Positions 10,585-18,866 of a DNA stretch of 64,000 nt are shown here, in pieces. Below the pieces are notes generated by a model. That model made no database searches. It was not told where the DNA came from and saw only the letters and a program-made list of their open reading frames with translations. Location: positions 39,581 through 103,580 of the forward strand of contig JACDUA010000005.1 of the NCBI GenBank assembly GCA_013519935.1, given 5' to 3'. The translations under genes were made by a program, and so were the position numbers. This DNA is from Ectothiorhodospiraceae bacterium WFHF3C12. GTDB taxonomy: Bacteria; Pseudomonadota; Gammaproteobacteria; Nitrococcales; Nitrococcaceae. The stretch's first letter is position 1; the number at the start of each line of letters is the position of its first letter.

Positions 10585-11925
10585 TTAGAATTTCAGGGTG
10601 ATCGAGCCGGTCAGGACGTGCACGTCCCCCGACGCGGTCACCGTTTCGTAGGGGTTGGCGGGCGCGTCTTCCGAGGCCATCTGGAAGTCCCGCTCCTGGA
10701 GCTTGTGGTACTGGTAGGCCAGGTCCACGCGCAGCGGGTGCGCCAGAATCCAGAAATCCGGGAACTCCGACGACAGACCGAGACCGGCGACCCAGCGGTC
10801 GGTATCCAGGTAGTTGACGTCGGGTGACTGGGTGGTTTCCAGGGGCGATTCCCGGTAGGACAGCCCGCCGCGCAGGGACAGGTAACTGCCGATGCGGTAC
10901 TCGATGCCGAGGCGGGGGATGACGATGTCCTTGAACTCCCACGCCACCTGGTCCTTGATCGTGTCGTCCTCGAAGTCGTTCTCCAGGTCGCTCCAGTTCT
11001 GCTGCTCAAGGGTCAGTCCGACACCGAGACTGCGGCCGCGCCAGGCAATGCCGGCCGTGTAGATGGACGGCTGGTACTGGTCCAGCGTCGAAATGGAGAA
11101 CGTGAGCCCTGGCGGGGGAATGGTGCCGGGAATGGTGGCGTTCGCGTCGACGTTGGTCTCGTAGCTGGATTTCTGGCGGTAGGCCAGGGCGGTCTGCAGG
11201 CCCTGGGCCCAGCAGCGTTCGCCGGGGCACAGCGTCGCGCCCCAGTCCACATTGACGCTGGCGATACCCTTGATGTCCGGCTCGGTCTCCACCGTCAGGG
11301 ATTCCTGCTCCGTGTTTCCGGCGAGGTCGGACTCCGTCTCCAGCTCCGCGTTGTTCTTCAGGGTGATCAAAGTGCCGGCACCCAGACTGATCCCGCGCCA
11401 GACGTAGGTGCCCAGGCCGATGTTCAGGAACAGCGACTTGCGGCCGTACTCGAAGTACTGCCCCGTCTGCGAGGTCTCGGAGTTGAAGGACAGCACCTCC
11501 TGGCTGTATTCCTCGATGCCCACCGTGACGCCCAGGTTGATGGGGTGTTCCATGGTGGTCAGGCCGGCGAGATCGGTCTTGAAGCCGAGCACCGTGTGCT
11601 CGGAGTTACCCTCCTGTAGGACGTCGTCGCTGCGATCGGGTGGATTGCTGCCGCCCTGGCTCTGCGCTTTGAGGTTGTAGTCCGCGTTCAGCAGGCCGGC
11701 GCTGAACTCCCCGCGTGGGTCGTGTACCAGATAGGCGGGGTTGTAGTACGCCGCCGATGCCTGGTCGCTGAACATCGACAGTCCCTGAGTCGTGGCCATG
11801 TCCGCTGGCAGTAGCCCGTAAGTGGTTGCAATGTTGCCCATGGCCGCCGAGGCGGTCGCTGCCGGGGCGAGCAACGCGCCGGCCAGGGCGAGACGGTTCA
11901 TGACGGGTAGGGGTCCGGTCTTCAT
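10585..11925 (-). CDS. Outer-membrane hydrophobic-compound transporter, OmpP1/FadL/TodX family
   Basis: This is a beta-barrel channel that moves long-chain fatty acids, aromatics or other hydrophobic molecules across the outer membrane. The 446-residue protein has a signal peptide ending ATASAA. The FadL-like N-terminal plug region follows (FSDQASAAYYNPAYL, compare the family pattern of Ala-x-x-x-Tyr/Phe-Asn-Pro-Ala). Alternating beta strands continue to a C-terminal aromatic residue (ITLKF), as expected for BAM recognition. The ATG at 11925 follows AGGAGG by 9 nt. It heads a minus-strand run with the Ig-like lipoprotein 10 bp behind. The substrate cannot be read from sequence. Confidence 0.85.
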   Translation of the reverse strand: MKTGPLPVMNRLALAGALLAPAATASAAMGNIATTYGLLPADMATTQGLSMFSDQASAAYYNPAYLVHDPRGEFSAGLLNADYNLKAQSQGGSNPPDRSDDVLQEGNSEHTVLGFKTDLAGLTTMEHPINLGVTVGIEEYSQEVLSFNSETSQTGQYFEYGRKSLFLNIGLGTYVWRGISLGAGTLITLKNNAELETESDLAGNTEQESLTVETEPDIKGIASVNVDWGATLCPGERCWAQGLQTALAYRQKSSYETNVDANATIPGTIPPPGLTFSISTLDQYQPSIYTAGIAWRGRSLGVGLTLEQQNWSDLENDFEDDTIKDQVAWEFKDIVIPRLGIEYRIGSYLSLRGGLSYRESPLETTQSPDVNYLDTDRWVAGLGLSSEFPDFWILAHPLRVDLAYQYHKLQERDFQMASEDAPANPYETVTASGDVHVLTGSITLKF

Positions 11926-12060
11926 TATCGGTCTCCTCCTGTGCAGGGCTTACGGCGAGGGCCGGGGATCGGAGCCGCACGCCGCGCCTGCGTTTCTTAT
12001 GGTTGGAACGGGCCTTGACGCCCCAGTGTTGCTGATGCGGGCGCGCTGGTGCTTGTCGCG

Positions 12061-12906
12061 TCAGGCTGGCGGTTGCCCCGTCGAGGCGTAATGGGATTTC
12101 CATTGCTCGACGAAGTCGCGGTTGTCGCGCTCCCAGGGGTGGAAACCCGGCCGGTAATAGGCCAGGTACTGGCCGAGAACCCTTCGCAACGGCCCCGGGC
12201 TGACGAACAGGTATCGCGGCACGCTGAGCCAGCCCTTAAGGTCGCCAGCCACCCCCGCGCCGCGGGCCAGGTGGACGTGATTGCGGATGACCTCGAACCA
12301 GAAATGGATGGAGACGTGCAGCATCAGGAGTACCCGGCGCACGTACGCGCCCGCCCCGGTGCCGACCTGTTCCCGGTACACGTCGAAGGCCACGGCCTTG
12401 TGCTCGGTCTCCTCGATGGCATGCCAGCGCCATAGCGACGACATCTTCGGGTCGCTGCCTTCGAGGGTGCGACGATCAGAGAGTAACGAGTCGGCCATGA
12501 TGGCCGTGAAGTGCTCAAGGGCGATGGTGATGGCCAGCTGGCTCTCGGGCGAGAACAGCTTGCGGCCCAGCCGCAGTCGCTGCTTCACACCCGCTTCCAG
12601 TTTCTCCACCGGCAGGCCGGCGTCCCGCAAGGCCTTGTTATAGGCAATGTGCTCGCGGCTGTGCATCGCCTCCTGGCCGATGAAGCCCCGGACCTGCTCC
12701 TGTAGCCCCGGTGAGCTGATGCGATCCCGGAAGTGGCGCACGCTGTCCATGAAGAACTTCTCGCCTTCGGGGAAGAGAATGGACAGGGCGTTGTAGAACT
12801 GCGTGACATGGGGCCCGGCCCCGTGCCAGCGGTTCATGTCGCAGTCGTCCAGATCGAAATGCAGATCCCGGCGCTCGATGGCGTCGGCGGTGCCGCTCGC
12901 GGACAT
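12061..12906 (-). CDS. PF10118-type predicted metal-dependent hydrolase with ferritin-like EXXH signature
   Basis: The 281-residue soluble protein matches the family annotated as predicted metal-dependent hydrolase. Two ExxH pairs are visible: Glu79-Ala-Met-His82 and Glu166-Thr-Glu-His169. Further acidic/His residues sit at Glu47/Glu49 (FPEGEKFF) and Glu131-His132. That spacing is typical of a ferritin-like four-helix diiron site, so a diiron oxygenase or oxidase role is as plausible as hydrolysis. The frame extends upstream to 13068, but ATG 12906 follows GGAGGAG and starts the conserved part. It stands next to the FadL cluster and across from a TetR regulator gene. An E. coli-type promoter lies 127 nt upstream. 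Confidence 0.75.
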   Translation of the reverse strand: MSASGTADAIERRDLHFDLDDCDMNRWHGAGPHVTQFYNALSILFPEGEKFFMDSVRHFRDRISSPGLQEQVRGFIGQEAMHSREHIAYNKALRDAGLPVEKLEAGVKQRLRLGRKLFSPESQLAITIALEHFTAIMADSLLSDRRTLEGSDPKMSSLWRWHAIEETEHKAVAFDVYREQVGTGAGAYVRRVLLMLHVSIHFWFEVIRNHVHLARGAGVAGDLKGWLSVPRYLFVSPGPLRRVLGQYLAYYRPGFHPWERDNRDFVEQWKSHYASTGQPPA

Positions 12907-13039
12907 GACGCTCCTCCGTATCCGACGTCCGGGCCGGTAAGTCGTCCACTCACCAGCGCCTTGTTCCATGGCCTGCGGCTCTGCCGGCCGCTTGATCATT
13001 ATGCGGAAAGATGAATTTTCCGAAAAGATCGATTGTCGA

Positions 13040-13068
13040 AATTTAGAATCTGGTCTATAGGTTGTCAA
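13040..13068 (-). promoter_or_regulatory. Sigma70-like promoter for the PF10118 gene
   Basis: On the minus strand a perfect -35 TTGACA (13063-13068) is followed after 17 bp by TAAATT (13040-13045). The surrounding 100 bp are strikingly AT-rich for this genome. It points at the gene starting at 12906, giving a leader of about 125 nt. Confidence 0.55.
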
Positions 13069-13276
13069 GTGACAGCCAATACGGTCTTTTCCGGCGACCG
13101 GAGTGGGCGTCGGCGAGGTTGAATCGGGCCGCTGGCGGCATCCCGGCTGAAATAGGGGGGCGGGCTAGCCGGCGGCGGGATCGCCGGCTGCCGGGACTGG
13201 AGCTGCCGGGCAGCTGTGGTGGCGTTGGCTGGCGGGCGCCGCTCTCCCCCTTGATCGGGTGGTACCCAATGACGGC

Positions 13277-13290
13277 AAATACCTGTATTT
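13277..13290. promoter_or_regulatory. Palindrome AAATACCTGTATTT, candidate TetR operator
   Basis: Perfect 6-bp arms (AAATAC/GTATTT) flank a central CT, 67 bp upstream of the TetR gene start. It is embedded in AT-rich sequence that contrasts with the flanks. A binding site for the adjacent regulator is inferred. Confidence 0.4.
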
Positions 13291-13356
13291 TTCCTCGGCG
13301 TTACATGGCCCAGCGCTCTATCGGGCGCGGACCTGAGCAACGGGAAAGGGCAGCTC

Positions 13357-14052
13357 GTGAGTGAGAAGGCAACGACCACGCGACGATATAGGGGCATGAC
13401 GCCGGAACAGCTTCGTGCGGAACGCCGCGAGCGTCTCCTCGAGGCGGCCCTGACGCTCTTTACGGAGCGGGGCTACGCCAACACGACCATCGAGGCGCTG
13501 TGTTCCAGCGCCCGGGTGACCACGCGTCATTTCTACGAACAGTTCGATGGTCGCGAGGCCCTGCTCCGCGACCTGCTGGAGACCATAGTCGACGGGACTC
13601 TCGCCGCCGCCTGGGAAGCGCTGATGAACGAGGACCGGGACATGACGGGGCGGGTGGGGGATGCCATCCGGGCGGTCATGATGTTTCTGTTGTCCGATTC
13701 GCGGCGCGGCCAGGTCGTCTGTGTCGAGTCGGTCGGCGTCAGCCGGGAGCTGGAGGCCCGCCGGCGGGTCATGATCCACGCCTTCGCGGAGCTCATCGAG
13801 CAGTTCGGTGGTTATCTGGCCGGCACCGGTCTGCTGCCCCTGCGCAACTACCACCTGCCGGCGGTGGCTCTGGTGGGCGCGACCCTGGAGCTCATCCAGG
13901 AGTGGCTCACTGGCGGCACGGAGATGGACGCCGAAGGCATGGCGCAGGAGGCCGTGCTGTTCTTCCGTGCGCTGATCATCGGCGCCCGGCGCTACGACGA
14001 GGAACTGGGCGGCCATGCCGCGGAGGCCGCTCAGGACGGGGAGGGGGAGTAG
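13357..14052 (+). CDS. TetR/AcrR-family transcriptional regulator
   Basis: The 231-residue protein has an N-terminal TetR helix-turn-helix (about residues 20-68). It includes RLLEAALTLFTERGYANTTI followed by CSSARVTTRHFYEQF, with a helical ligand-binding C-terminal domain. The start is GTG 13357; a loose purine-rich GGGAAAGGG lies upstream. It is divergent from the PF10118/FadL cluster and in tail-to-tail arrangement with a second TetR gene. A role in controlling the hydrophobic-compound cluster or itself through the palindrome at 13277 is inferred. Confidence 0.85.
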   Translation: MSEKATTTRRYRGMTPEQLRAERRERLLEAALTLFTERGYANTTIEALCSSARVTTRHFYEQFDGREALLRDLLETIVDGTLAAAWEALMNEDRDMTGRVGDAIRAVMMFLLSDSRRGQVVCVESVGVSRELEARRRVMIHAFAELIEQFGGYLAGTGLLPLRNYHLPAVALVGATLELIQEWLTGGTEMDAEGMAQEAVLFFRALIIGARRYDEELGGHAAEAAQDGEGE

Positions 14053-14132
14053 GCCGAAGCGGGTGTCCCCGCGCGGCCGCGCCGCGTGAGCAGGCGGCGC
14101 ACATGCGCCGTCACCGCACGAGCGTGTTCTTG

Positions 14133-14885
14133 TCAGCCGGCTTCTGCGTCCGCGGCGATCGGCGGCTCGCCGCCGTCCCAAAAAGCTTCTTCCTCGCGCC
14201 GTGGCTGCCACCCCAGATGCGTGAGCGTTGCAGCCCCCACCAGCATCATCAGTACCTGCCCGTGCAGGCGCCGGCATATGGTCTCGCGCAATGCCGGCTG
14301 CTCGATGTAGTCCAGGGAAACGTGAAAGGTCTGGCGAATCACGAACCGGGCGATCTCCCGGAGCGAACGCGGCTCCAACGTGCGCTGCATTGCCGGAATC
14401 TGCGCCATATCCTCCGCCAGGTCGTCGGCGAGTAGCCCCATGGCCTGTCGAATGGCGCCGCGCAAAGTCGCGGAAGGACCGTTGAGCTCGCGTCCACCGA
14501 TGACGAATGCCTCCGGGTGTTGGCAGGCAAACTCGAAGTAACGCCGCAGCGACAGGTCAATCACCCGGCTCGCCAGGCCGATCCGTTCCTCGACGCCTTC
14601 CGGAATCCGGGCCGGGTCCGCGCCAAGCGCCTCCTCGGTGGCCTCGGCCCGCAGCCTCCGAAGCGGCTCGCGCAGCGTGTCCTGCACCTGATCCAGCACG
14701 GCCAGGCCCAGCTCGTCATGGTCGCGGAAATGCCGGTAGAAGGTATTGGGGTTGAGCCCCGCCTCCCGGGCCAGCTCGCGGATGCCGACAGCGTGGAGAC
14801 TGCGCGTTCGCCCTGACAGGCGCAGAGCGGCTCTCATGAGCCGATCCCGGCCGGACACCCGGGTCGCGGTGTTGGCGATTGCCAT
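14133..14885 (-). CDS. TetR-family regulator, FabR-like
   Basis: The 250-residue protein has a TetR helix-turn-helix around residues 35-65. The segment IRELAREAGLNPNTFYRHF followed by RDHDELGLAVLDQ closely resembles FabR, the unsaturated-fatty-acid repressor of enterobacteria. The C-terminal domain is helical. It is divergent from the monooxygenase/dehydrogenase pair, and a long interrupted palindrome lies between them. I infer it represses that pair and itself in response to a fatty-acid-like or hydrophobic ligand. Resemblance to FabR in the reading helix does not prove it controls fatty-acid synthesis. Confidence 0.8.
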   Translation of the reverse strand: MAIANTATRVSGRDRLMRAALRLSGRTRSLHAVGIRELAREAGLNPNTFYRHFRDHDELGLAVLDQVQDTLREPLRRLRAEATEEALGADPARIPEGVEERIGLASRVIDLSLRRYFEFACQHPEAFVIGGRELNGPSATLRGAIRQAMGLLADDLAEDMAQIPAMQRTLEPRSLREIARFVIRQTFHVSLDYIEQPALRETICRRLHGQVLMMLVGAATLTHLGWQPRREEEAFWDGGEPPIAADAEAG

Positions 14886-14931
14886 CGATCCGACTCCCTC
14901 TCTGGTGGGAATCCCGACAGTCTACCGTGCG

Positions 14932-14961
14932 TTGACGTGGATGTGTACACTCGTCTACATT
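14932..14961 (+). promoter_or_regulatory. Probable promoter of the monooxygenase operon
   Basis: TTGACG (14932-14937) and TACATT (14956-14961) are separated by 18 bp and point toward the monooxygenase start at 15062. The -10 element lies inside the palindrome at 14944-14981, so repression by occlusion is expected. Confidence 0.4.
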
Positions 14962-14981
14962 CGCGTAGACAAACGTATACA
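14944..14981. promoter_or_regulatory. Long interrupted palindrome, candidate TetR operator
   Basis: Core arms GTCTAC (14953-14958) and GTAGAC (14965-14970) are a perfect inverted repeat around ATTCGC. The symmetry continues outward: TGTACAC on the left and GTATACA on the right. It sits in the divergent region of the FabR-like TetR gene and the monooxygenase operon, over the predicted -10. Confidence 0.6.
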
Positions 14982-15061
14982 AACATGACCGCGAGTGGGC
15001 CCGGACGTGTCTCGGCGGCACGGCGTTGCGGCCCGCAACTCTCGCAGGAGGGCGGGAAGAA

Positions 15062-16609
15062 ATGGCAGCAGCGGCGGAAACTGTGAACGGCGATGTCATG
15101 CATCATGATGTGGCCATAATCGGCACGGGCTTCGCCGGTCTGGGGGCGGCGATCAGGCTCAAGCGACGCGGCGAAGACGATTTCCTGGTTTTCGACCGTG
15201 AGGCGGGTGTCGGCGGTACCTGGCGGGTCAACCACTACCCGGGCTGCGCCTGTGACGTGCAGTCCCATCTCTACTCGTTTTCCTTCGAGCCCAATCCCGA
15301 CTGGACGCGGATGTTCGCCCCGCAGCAGGAGATCCTGGACTATCTCCGGCATTGCGCCGGGAAATACGCGCTGGCGCCGCATCTTCGGCTGAGCACCGAA
15401 ATCACCCGGATGCGCTGGGACGAGCAGAAAGGCCTATGGCTATTCGAGGATGACCGCGGTCAGCGCTACAGCGCGCGGGTGGTCATTGCCGGCATGGGCG
15501 GGTTGTCCCGGCCCCACTACCCGGACATACCGGGCCTGGAGCGTTTTACCGGTCACATGTTCCATTCCCAGCAGTGGGACCACGACTATGAGCTGTCTGG
15601 TAAACGCGTCGCGGTAGTGGGGACGGGGGCGTCGGCCATCCAGTTCATACCGCAGATACAGCCCCGGGTCGCCCGGCTGGACGTCTTTCAACGCACGCCG
15701 CAATGGATCCTGCCGCGGCCCGATGGCCCGATCCCGGAAGCGCGGCGCCGCCGGTTCCGGCGATTTCCCCTGCTGCGGTGGCTCGAGCGCAAGCGCATCT
15801 ACTGGATGCTGGAGACACGCGTGCTGGGATTCGCGTACAAGCCCCGGTTGATGCGCCTGGTCGCACGCCTGGCCCTCAGGCACATGAAGCGCCAGGTGCA
15901 CGACCCGTCACTGCGGCGCAAGCTGACGCCCGATTACACCATCGGCTGCAAGCGGGTGCTGATGTCCAACGATTTCTATCCGGCGCTGACCCGGCCCAAT
16001 GTGGAACTCATTACGGACGGTATCGAGCGGATCACGCCCCGGGGCATCGTCACGCATGCCGGCCAGGAGCGCGAAGTGGATGCCATCATCTTCGCCACCG
16101 GCTTTCACGCCACGGACCCGGTGCCGGCCGGCATGATCGAAGGCCGCCGGGGCGACGATCTCGCCACGCTCTGGCGCGACGGACCGCAGGCCTACAAGGG
16201 CACCACCGTCGCCGGCTTTCCCAACCTGTTCATCATGACCGGGCCGAACACCGGTCTTGGTCACTCCTCCATGGTTTACATGATCGAATCCCAGCTGGAC
16301 TACGTCATGGATGCCCTGGATTACATGCGCCGGGAAGACATCCCGGCGCTGGATGTCGACCCGGGCGCCCAGCTTCGCTATAACGAGCGGCTGCATCGGC
16401 GCCTTGGCGGTACCGTGTGGAACTCCGGCGGCTGCTCCAGCTGGTATCTGCATCCCGTGACCGGTCGTAATCCGGTCATCTGGCCGGGTTTCACGTGGCA
16501 GTTCCGGCGCATGACGCGGCACTTCGATCCCGCGGCGTATCGATTGGCTGGCCCCGCCGCCGGCCAGTCCGTCACGGCAACCGCGGACGCGGCCGGCAGT
16601 GCCGCCTGA
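15062..16609 (+). CDS. Flavin-binding Baeyer-Villiger-type monooxygenase
   Basis: This is a cytoplasmic FAD/NADPH enzyme that inserts oxygen next to ketones, or oxidises related carbonyl or sulfur groups. The 515-residue protein has an FAD Rossmann motif (IIGTGFAGLG, about residues 18-27) and a second NADPH Rossmann (AVVGTGASAIQF). Between them lies the BVMO fingerprint FTGHMFHSQQWD, fitting FxGxxxHxxxW(P/D). The ATG at 15062 follows AGGAGGGCGGGAAG; an earlier in-frame start at 15026 has no ribosome site. The SDR gene follows 25 bp later, so an alcohol-to-ketone-to-ester sequence is a natural inference. Confidence 0.9.
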   Translation: MAAAAETVNGDVMHHDVAIIGTGFAGLGAAIRLKRRGEDDFLVFDREAGVGGTWRVNHYPGCACDVQSHLYSFSFEPNPDWTRMFAPQQEILDYLRHCAGKYALAPHLRLSTEITRMRWDEQKGLWLFEDDRGQRYSARVVIAGMGGLSRPHYPDIPGLERFTGHMFHSQQWDHDYELSGKRVAVVGTGASAIQFIPQIQPRVARLDVFQRTPQWILPRPDGPIPEARRRRFRRFPLLRWLERKRIYWMLETRVLGFAYKPRLMRLVARLALRHMKRQVHDPSLRRKLTPDYTIGCKRVLMSNDFYPALTRPNVELITDGIERITPRGIVTHAGQEREVDAIIFATGFHATDPVPAGMIEGRRGDDLATLWRDGPQAYKGTTVAGFPNLFIMTGPNTGLGHSSMVYMIESQLDYVMDALDYMRREDIPALDVDPGAQLRYNERLHRRLGGTVWNSGGCSSWYLHPVTGRNPVIWPGFTWQFRRMTRHFDPAAYRLAGPAAGQSVTATADAAGSAA

Positions 16610-16634
16610 CCGCGACCGGAACAGGGGGCGAACG

Positions 16635-17510
16635 ATGAATGACAAGGACAACCGCGTGGCGGCCGTCACCGGCGCGGCATCGGGCATCGGGCGCGCCCTG
16701 GCCCTGGAGCTTGCCGGCCGGGGCGTTGGCCTGGCAGTGGCGGACATCAACGAGCGCGGCGTGGAGGAAACCGCCGCCCTGGCGCGCCAGCAGGGCGTGA
16801 CGGCTACCGCGACGGTTCTGGACGTCAGCGAGCGCGCGGCCGTGATCGACTGGGCGGAGGGCGTCATGACTGAGTTCGGCGCCGTGGACCTGTTGTTCAA
16901 CAACGCCGGCGTGGCCCAGAGCGGCAGCGTCGCCGGGAACGGGTTCGACGACTACGAATGGGTCATGGGCATCAACTTCTGGGGCGTGGTCAACGGCACC
17001 AAGGCTTTTCTCCCCCTGATGCGAGAAGCCGGCCGCGGGCACATCGTCAACATCGCCAGCATCTTCGGCGTTTTCGCGCAGCCGGGGATGAGCACCTACA
17101 ACGCTTCCAAGTTCGCCGTGCGGGGTTTCACGGAGTCGTTGCGCCAGGAACTGGACATATTGGGCGGCGCCATTTCCGCCACCTGTGTCATTCCAGGTGG
17201 CATCAGGACAGGCATCGCGCATTCCGCGCGTATGTCGCCGAGCCTGGCGGAGATCCATGGCGGGCCGGTGGACACGGACCAGATCCGGGATGACTTTCTG
17301 AACAGGCTCGCACGGACCACGCCGGAGCAGGCGGTGCGGACCATCCTCTCCGGCGTCGAGCGCAACGCGCGCCGGGTGCTGGTCGGGGCGGACGCGAAGC
17401 TCTTGGACCTGATGCAGCGGCTGATGCCCAGCGCCTATCAGCGGCTGGTCACCGCCGCCATGCGCCGGGAGGCCGCGCGGGCCCGTCGGGCGCGGCAGGC
17501 GCCGGGGTGA
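16635..17510 (+). CDS. Short-chain dehydrogenase/reductase (SDR)
   Basis: The 291-residue NAD(P)-dependent oxidoreductase has the classical SDR cofactor motif TGAASGIGRA near the N-terminus, NNAG, a catalytic Ser in NIASIFG and the catalytic YNASK. The C-terminal extension is Arg-rich (REAARARRARQ). Start ATG 16635 follows a GGGGGCG ribosome site 25 bp after the monooxygenase stop; earlier in-frame ATG 16599 overlaps that gene. Pairing with a BVMO suggests oxidation of an alcohol to the ketone that the monooxygenase uses. The substrate is unknown. Confidence 0.88.
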   Translation: MNDKDNRVAAVTGAASGIGRALALELAGRGVGLAVADINERGVEETAALARQQGVTATATVLDVSERAAVIDWAEGVMTEFGAVDLLFNNAGVAQSGSVAGNGFDDYEWVMGINFWGVVNGTKAFLPLMREAGRGHIVNIASIFGVFAQPGMSTYNASKFAVRGFTESLRQELDILGGAISATCVIPGGIRTGIAHSARMSPSLAEIHGGPVDTDQIRDDFLNRLARTTPEQAVRTILSGVERNARRVLVGADAKLLDLMQRLMPSAYQRLVTAAMRREAARARRARQAPG

Positions 17511-17588
17511 GCGCAGCCCGGTACGGGTGCCATGATTTCCGTCGGTTCGTTTAGGGGGCGCGGGGCGGGCAGCGGCCCGAATGCGCAG

Positions 17589-17615
17589 GTCGGCACCGGC
17601 GCAGCCGGCGCCGAC
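17589..17615. terminator. Stem-loop between convergent SDR and rimK genes
   Basis: Twelve-bp arms (17589-17600 with 17604-17615, one mismatch, GCA loop) lie in the 241-bp gap between two convergent genes. No T-run follows on either strand. A bidirectional transcript end is likely but unproven. The rest of this gap shows nothing else I can name. Confidence 0.35.
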
Positions 17616-17751
17616 GATCCGCGTTGGGCCGTCGGTTTGCAGGCCCATCCGACCGGCTAGCCGTGCCGGTGCCGGACTCGGTGGAGGGGCGCCCGGCCGG
17701 GTGCGGCCGACACAACCATCAGGCGCCACATCGATGCCCGGGCCGGCGGCG

Positions 17752-18669
17752 TCAGCCCCTGCCCTTGGTCCGCGTCTTCCCCTGCTTGGCGCTCTTCTCG
17801 ATGAACTGGATCATCGAGCCGGCGATGTCCTTGTTCGTCGCCCCCTCGATGCCCTCCAGGCCGGGAGAGGAATTGACCTCCAGGACCACGGGCCCGTGGT
17901 TCGAGCGCATGATGTCCACGCCCGCGACATTCAGGCCCATGATCTTGGCGGCGCGCACTGCAGTGGAGCGCTCCTCCGGCGTGATGCGGATGGCGCGGGC
18001 GCTGCCGCCGCGATGGACGTTGGAGCGGAACTCTCCTTCCTTGGCCTGCCGGATCATGGATGCGACCACGCGCTCGCCGACGACGAAGCAGCGAATGTCG
18101 GAGCCGCCGGCTTCCTTGATGAACTCCTGGGTCAGGAAATAGGCCTTGAGGCCGTGAAAGGCATCGATGACGCTCTCGGCGGCCTTGTTGGTCTCCGCGA
18201 GCACGACGCCGCGGCCCTGGGTGCCTTCCAGCAGCTTGATTACCAGGGGCGCGCCGCCCACCAGGTTGATCATGTCCTCGTTGTCGTCCGGCGAATAGGC
18301 GAAGCCGGTGACCGGCAAACCGATGCCCTTGCGGGCCAGCAGCTGCATGGACCGCAGCTTGTCGCGGGAGCGGCTGATGGCGACGGATTCGTTGAGGGGG
18401 AAGACACCCATCATCTCGAACTGGCGCAACACGGCCGTGCCGTAGAAGGTGACCGACGCCCCGATCCGGGGGATGATCGCGTGTGGCGATTCAATGATCT
18501 GGCCCTTGTAATGCACCTCCGGCCGGTGGGCGCTGATCTTGACGTAGCAGCGCAGCGGGTCCACCACCCGCATGGTGTGTCCGCGCTCCCGGCCTGCCTC
18601 GACGATGCGCGAGGTTGAATAGAGCTTTGAGTTGCGGGAGAGCACGATGATGTTCATCGGATCGGCCAT
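17752..18669 (-). CDS. rimK: Ribosomal protein S6--L-glutamate ligase RimK (ATP-grasp)
   Basis: RimK adds glutamate residues to the C-terminus of ribosomal protein S6 and can make poly-alpha-glutamate. The 305-residue length matches E. coli RimK (300). The ATP-grasp elements are readable: [15 protein letters not shown] in the central domain, [15 protein letters not shown], and the metal-binding end [17 protein letters not shown]. The C-terminal tail is basic (KTRTKGRG). A retropepsin-like protease gene lies 197 bp upstream on the same strand, matching the RimB/RimK pairing seen in Pseudomonas and relatives. Confidence 0.95.
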   Translation of the reverse strand: MADPMNIIVLSRNSKLYSTSRIVEAGRERGHTMRVVDPLRCYVKISAHRPEVHYKGQIIESPHAIIPRIGASVTFYGTAVLRQFEMMGVFPLNESVAISRSRDKLRSMQLLARKGIGLPVTGFAYSPDDNEDMINLVGGAPLVIKLLEGTQGRGVVLAETNKAAESVIDAFHGLKAYFLTQEFIKEAGGSDIRCFVVGERVVASMIRQAKEGEFRSNVHRGGSARAIRITPEERSTAVRAAKIMGLNVAGVDIMRSNHGPVVLEVNSSPGLEGIEGATNKDIAGSMIQFIEKSAKQGKTRTKGRG

Positions 18670-18866
18670 GGAGACGCTCCGCCATTGACGCTAAATGCTG
18701 CTGACTCGCCTGCCGCAAGCCAATGGCGTTGCGGCGATCGCCCTGTCGCTCGTAGCTTCCGCGCATCCGGCATGCCGCAGGAGCCACGAACGAATTGTTC
18801 ACCGTTTTGCCGGGATCCGTCCAACGTTGCCGGTTCGGCGGACTCTCGGACGCGCCCCGGGGGAGG

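Larger units (their letters stand above)
12907..13356. other. Intergenic region between the PF10118 gene and the first TetR gene
   Basis: This 450-bp divergent intergenic region carries an AT-rich island at 12995-13075 with the promoter described separately. A palindrome lies at 13277-13290. I see no supportable coding sequence; the open frames through it lack ribosome sites and recognisable motifs. Confidence 0.6.
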
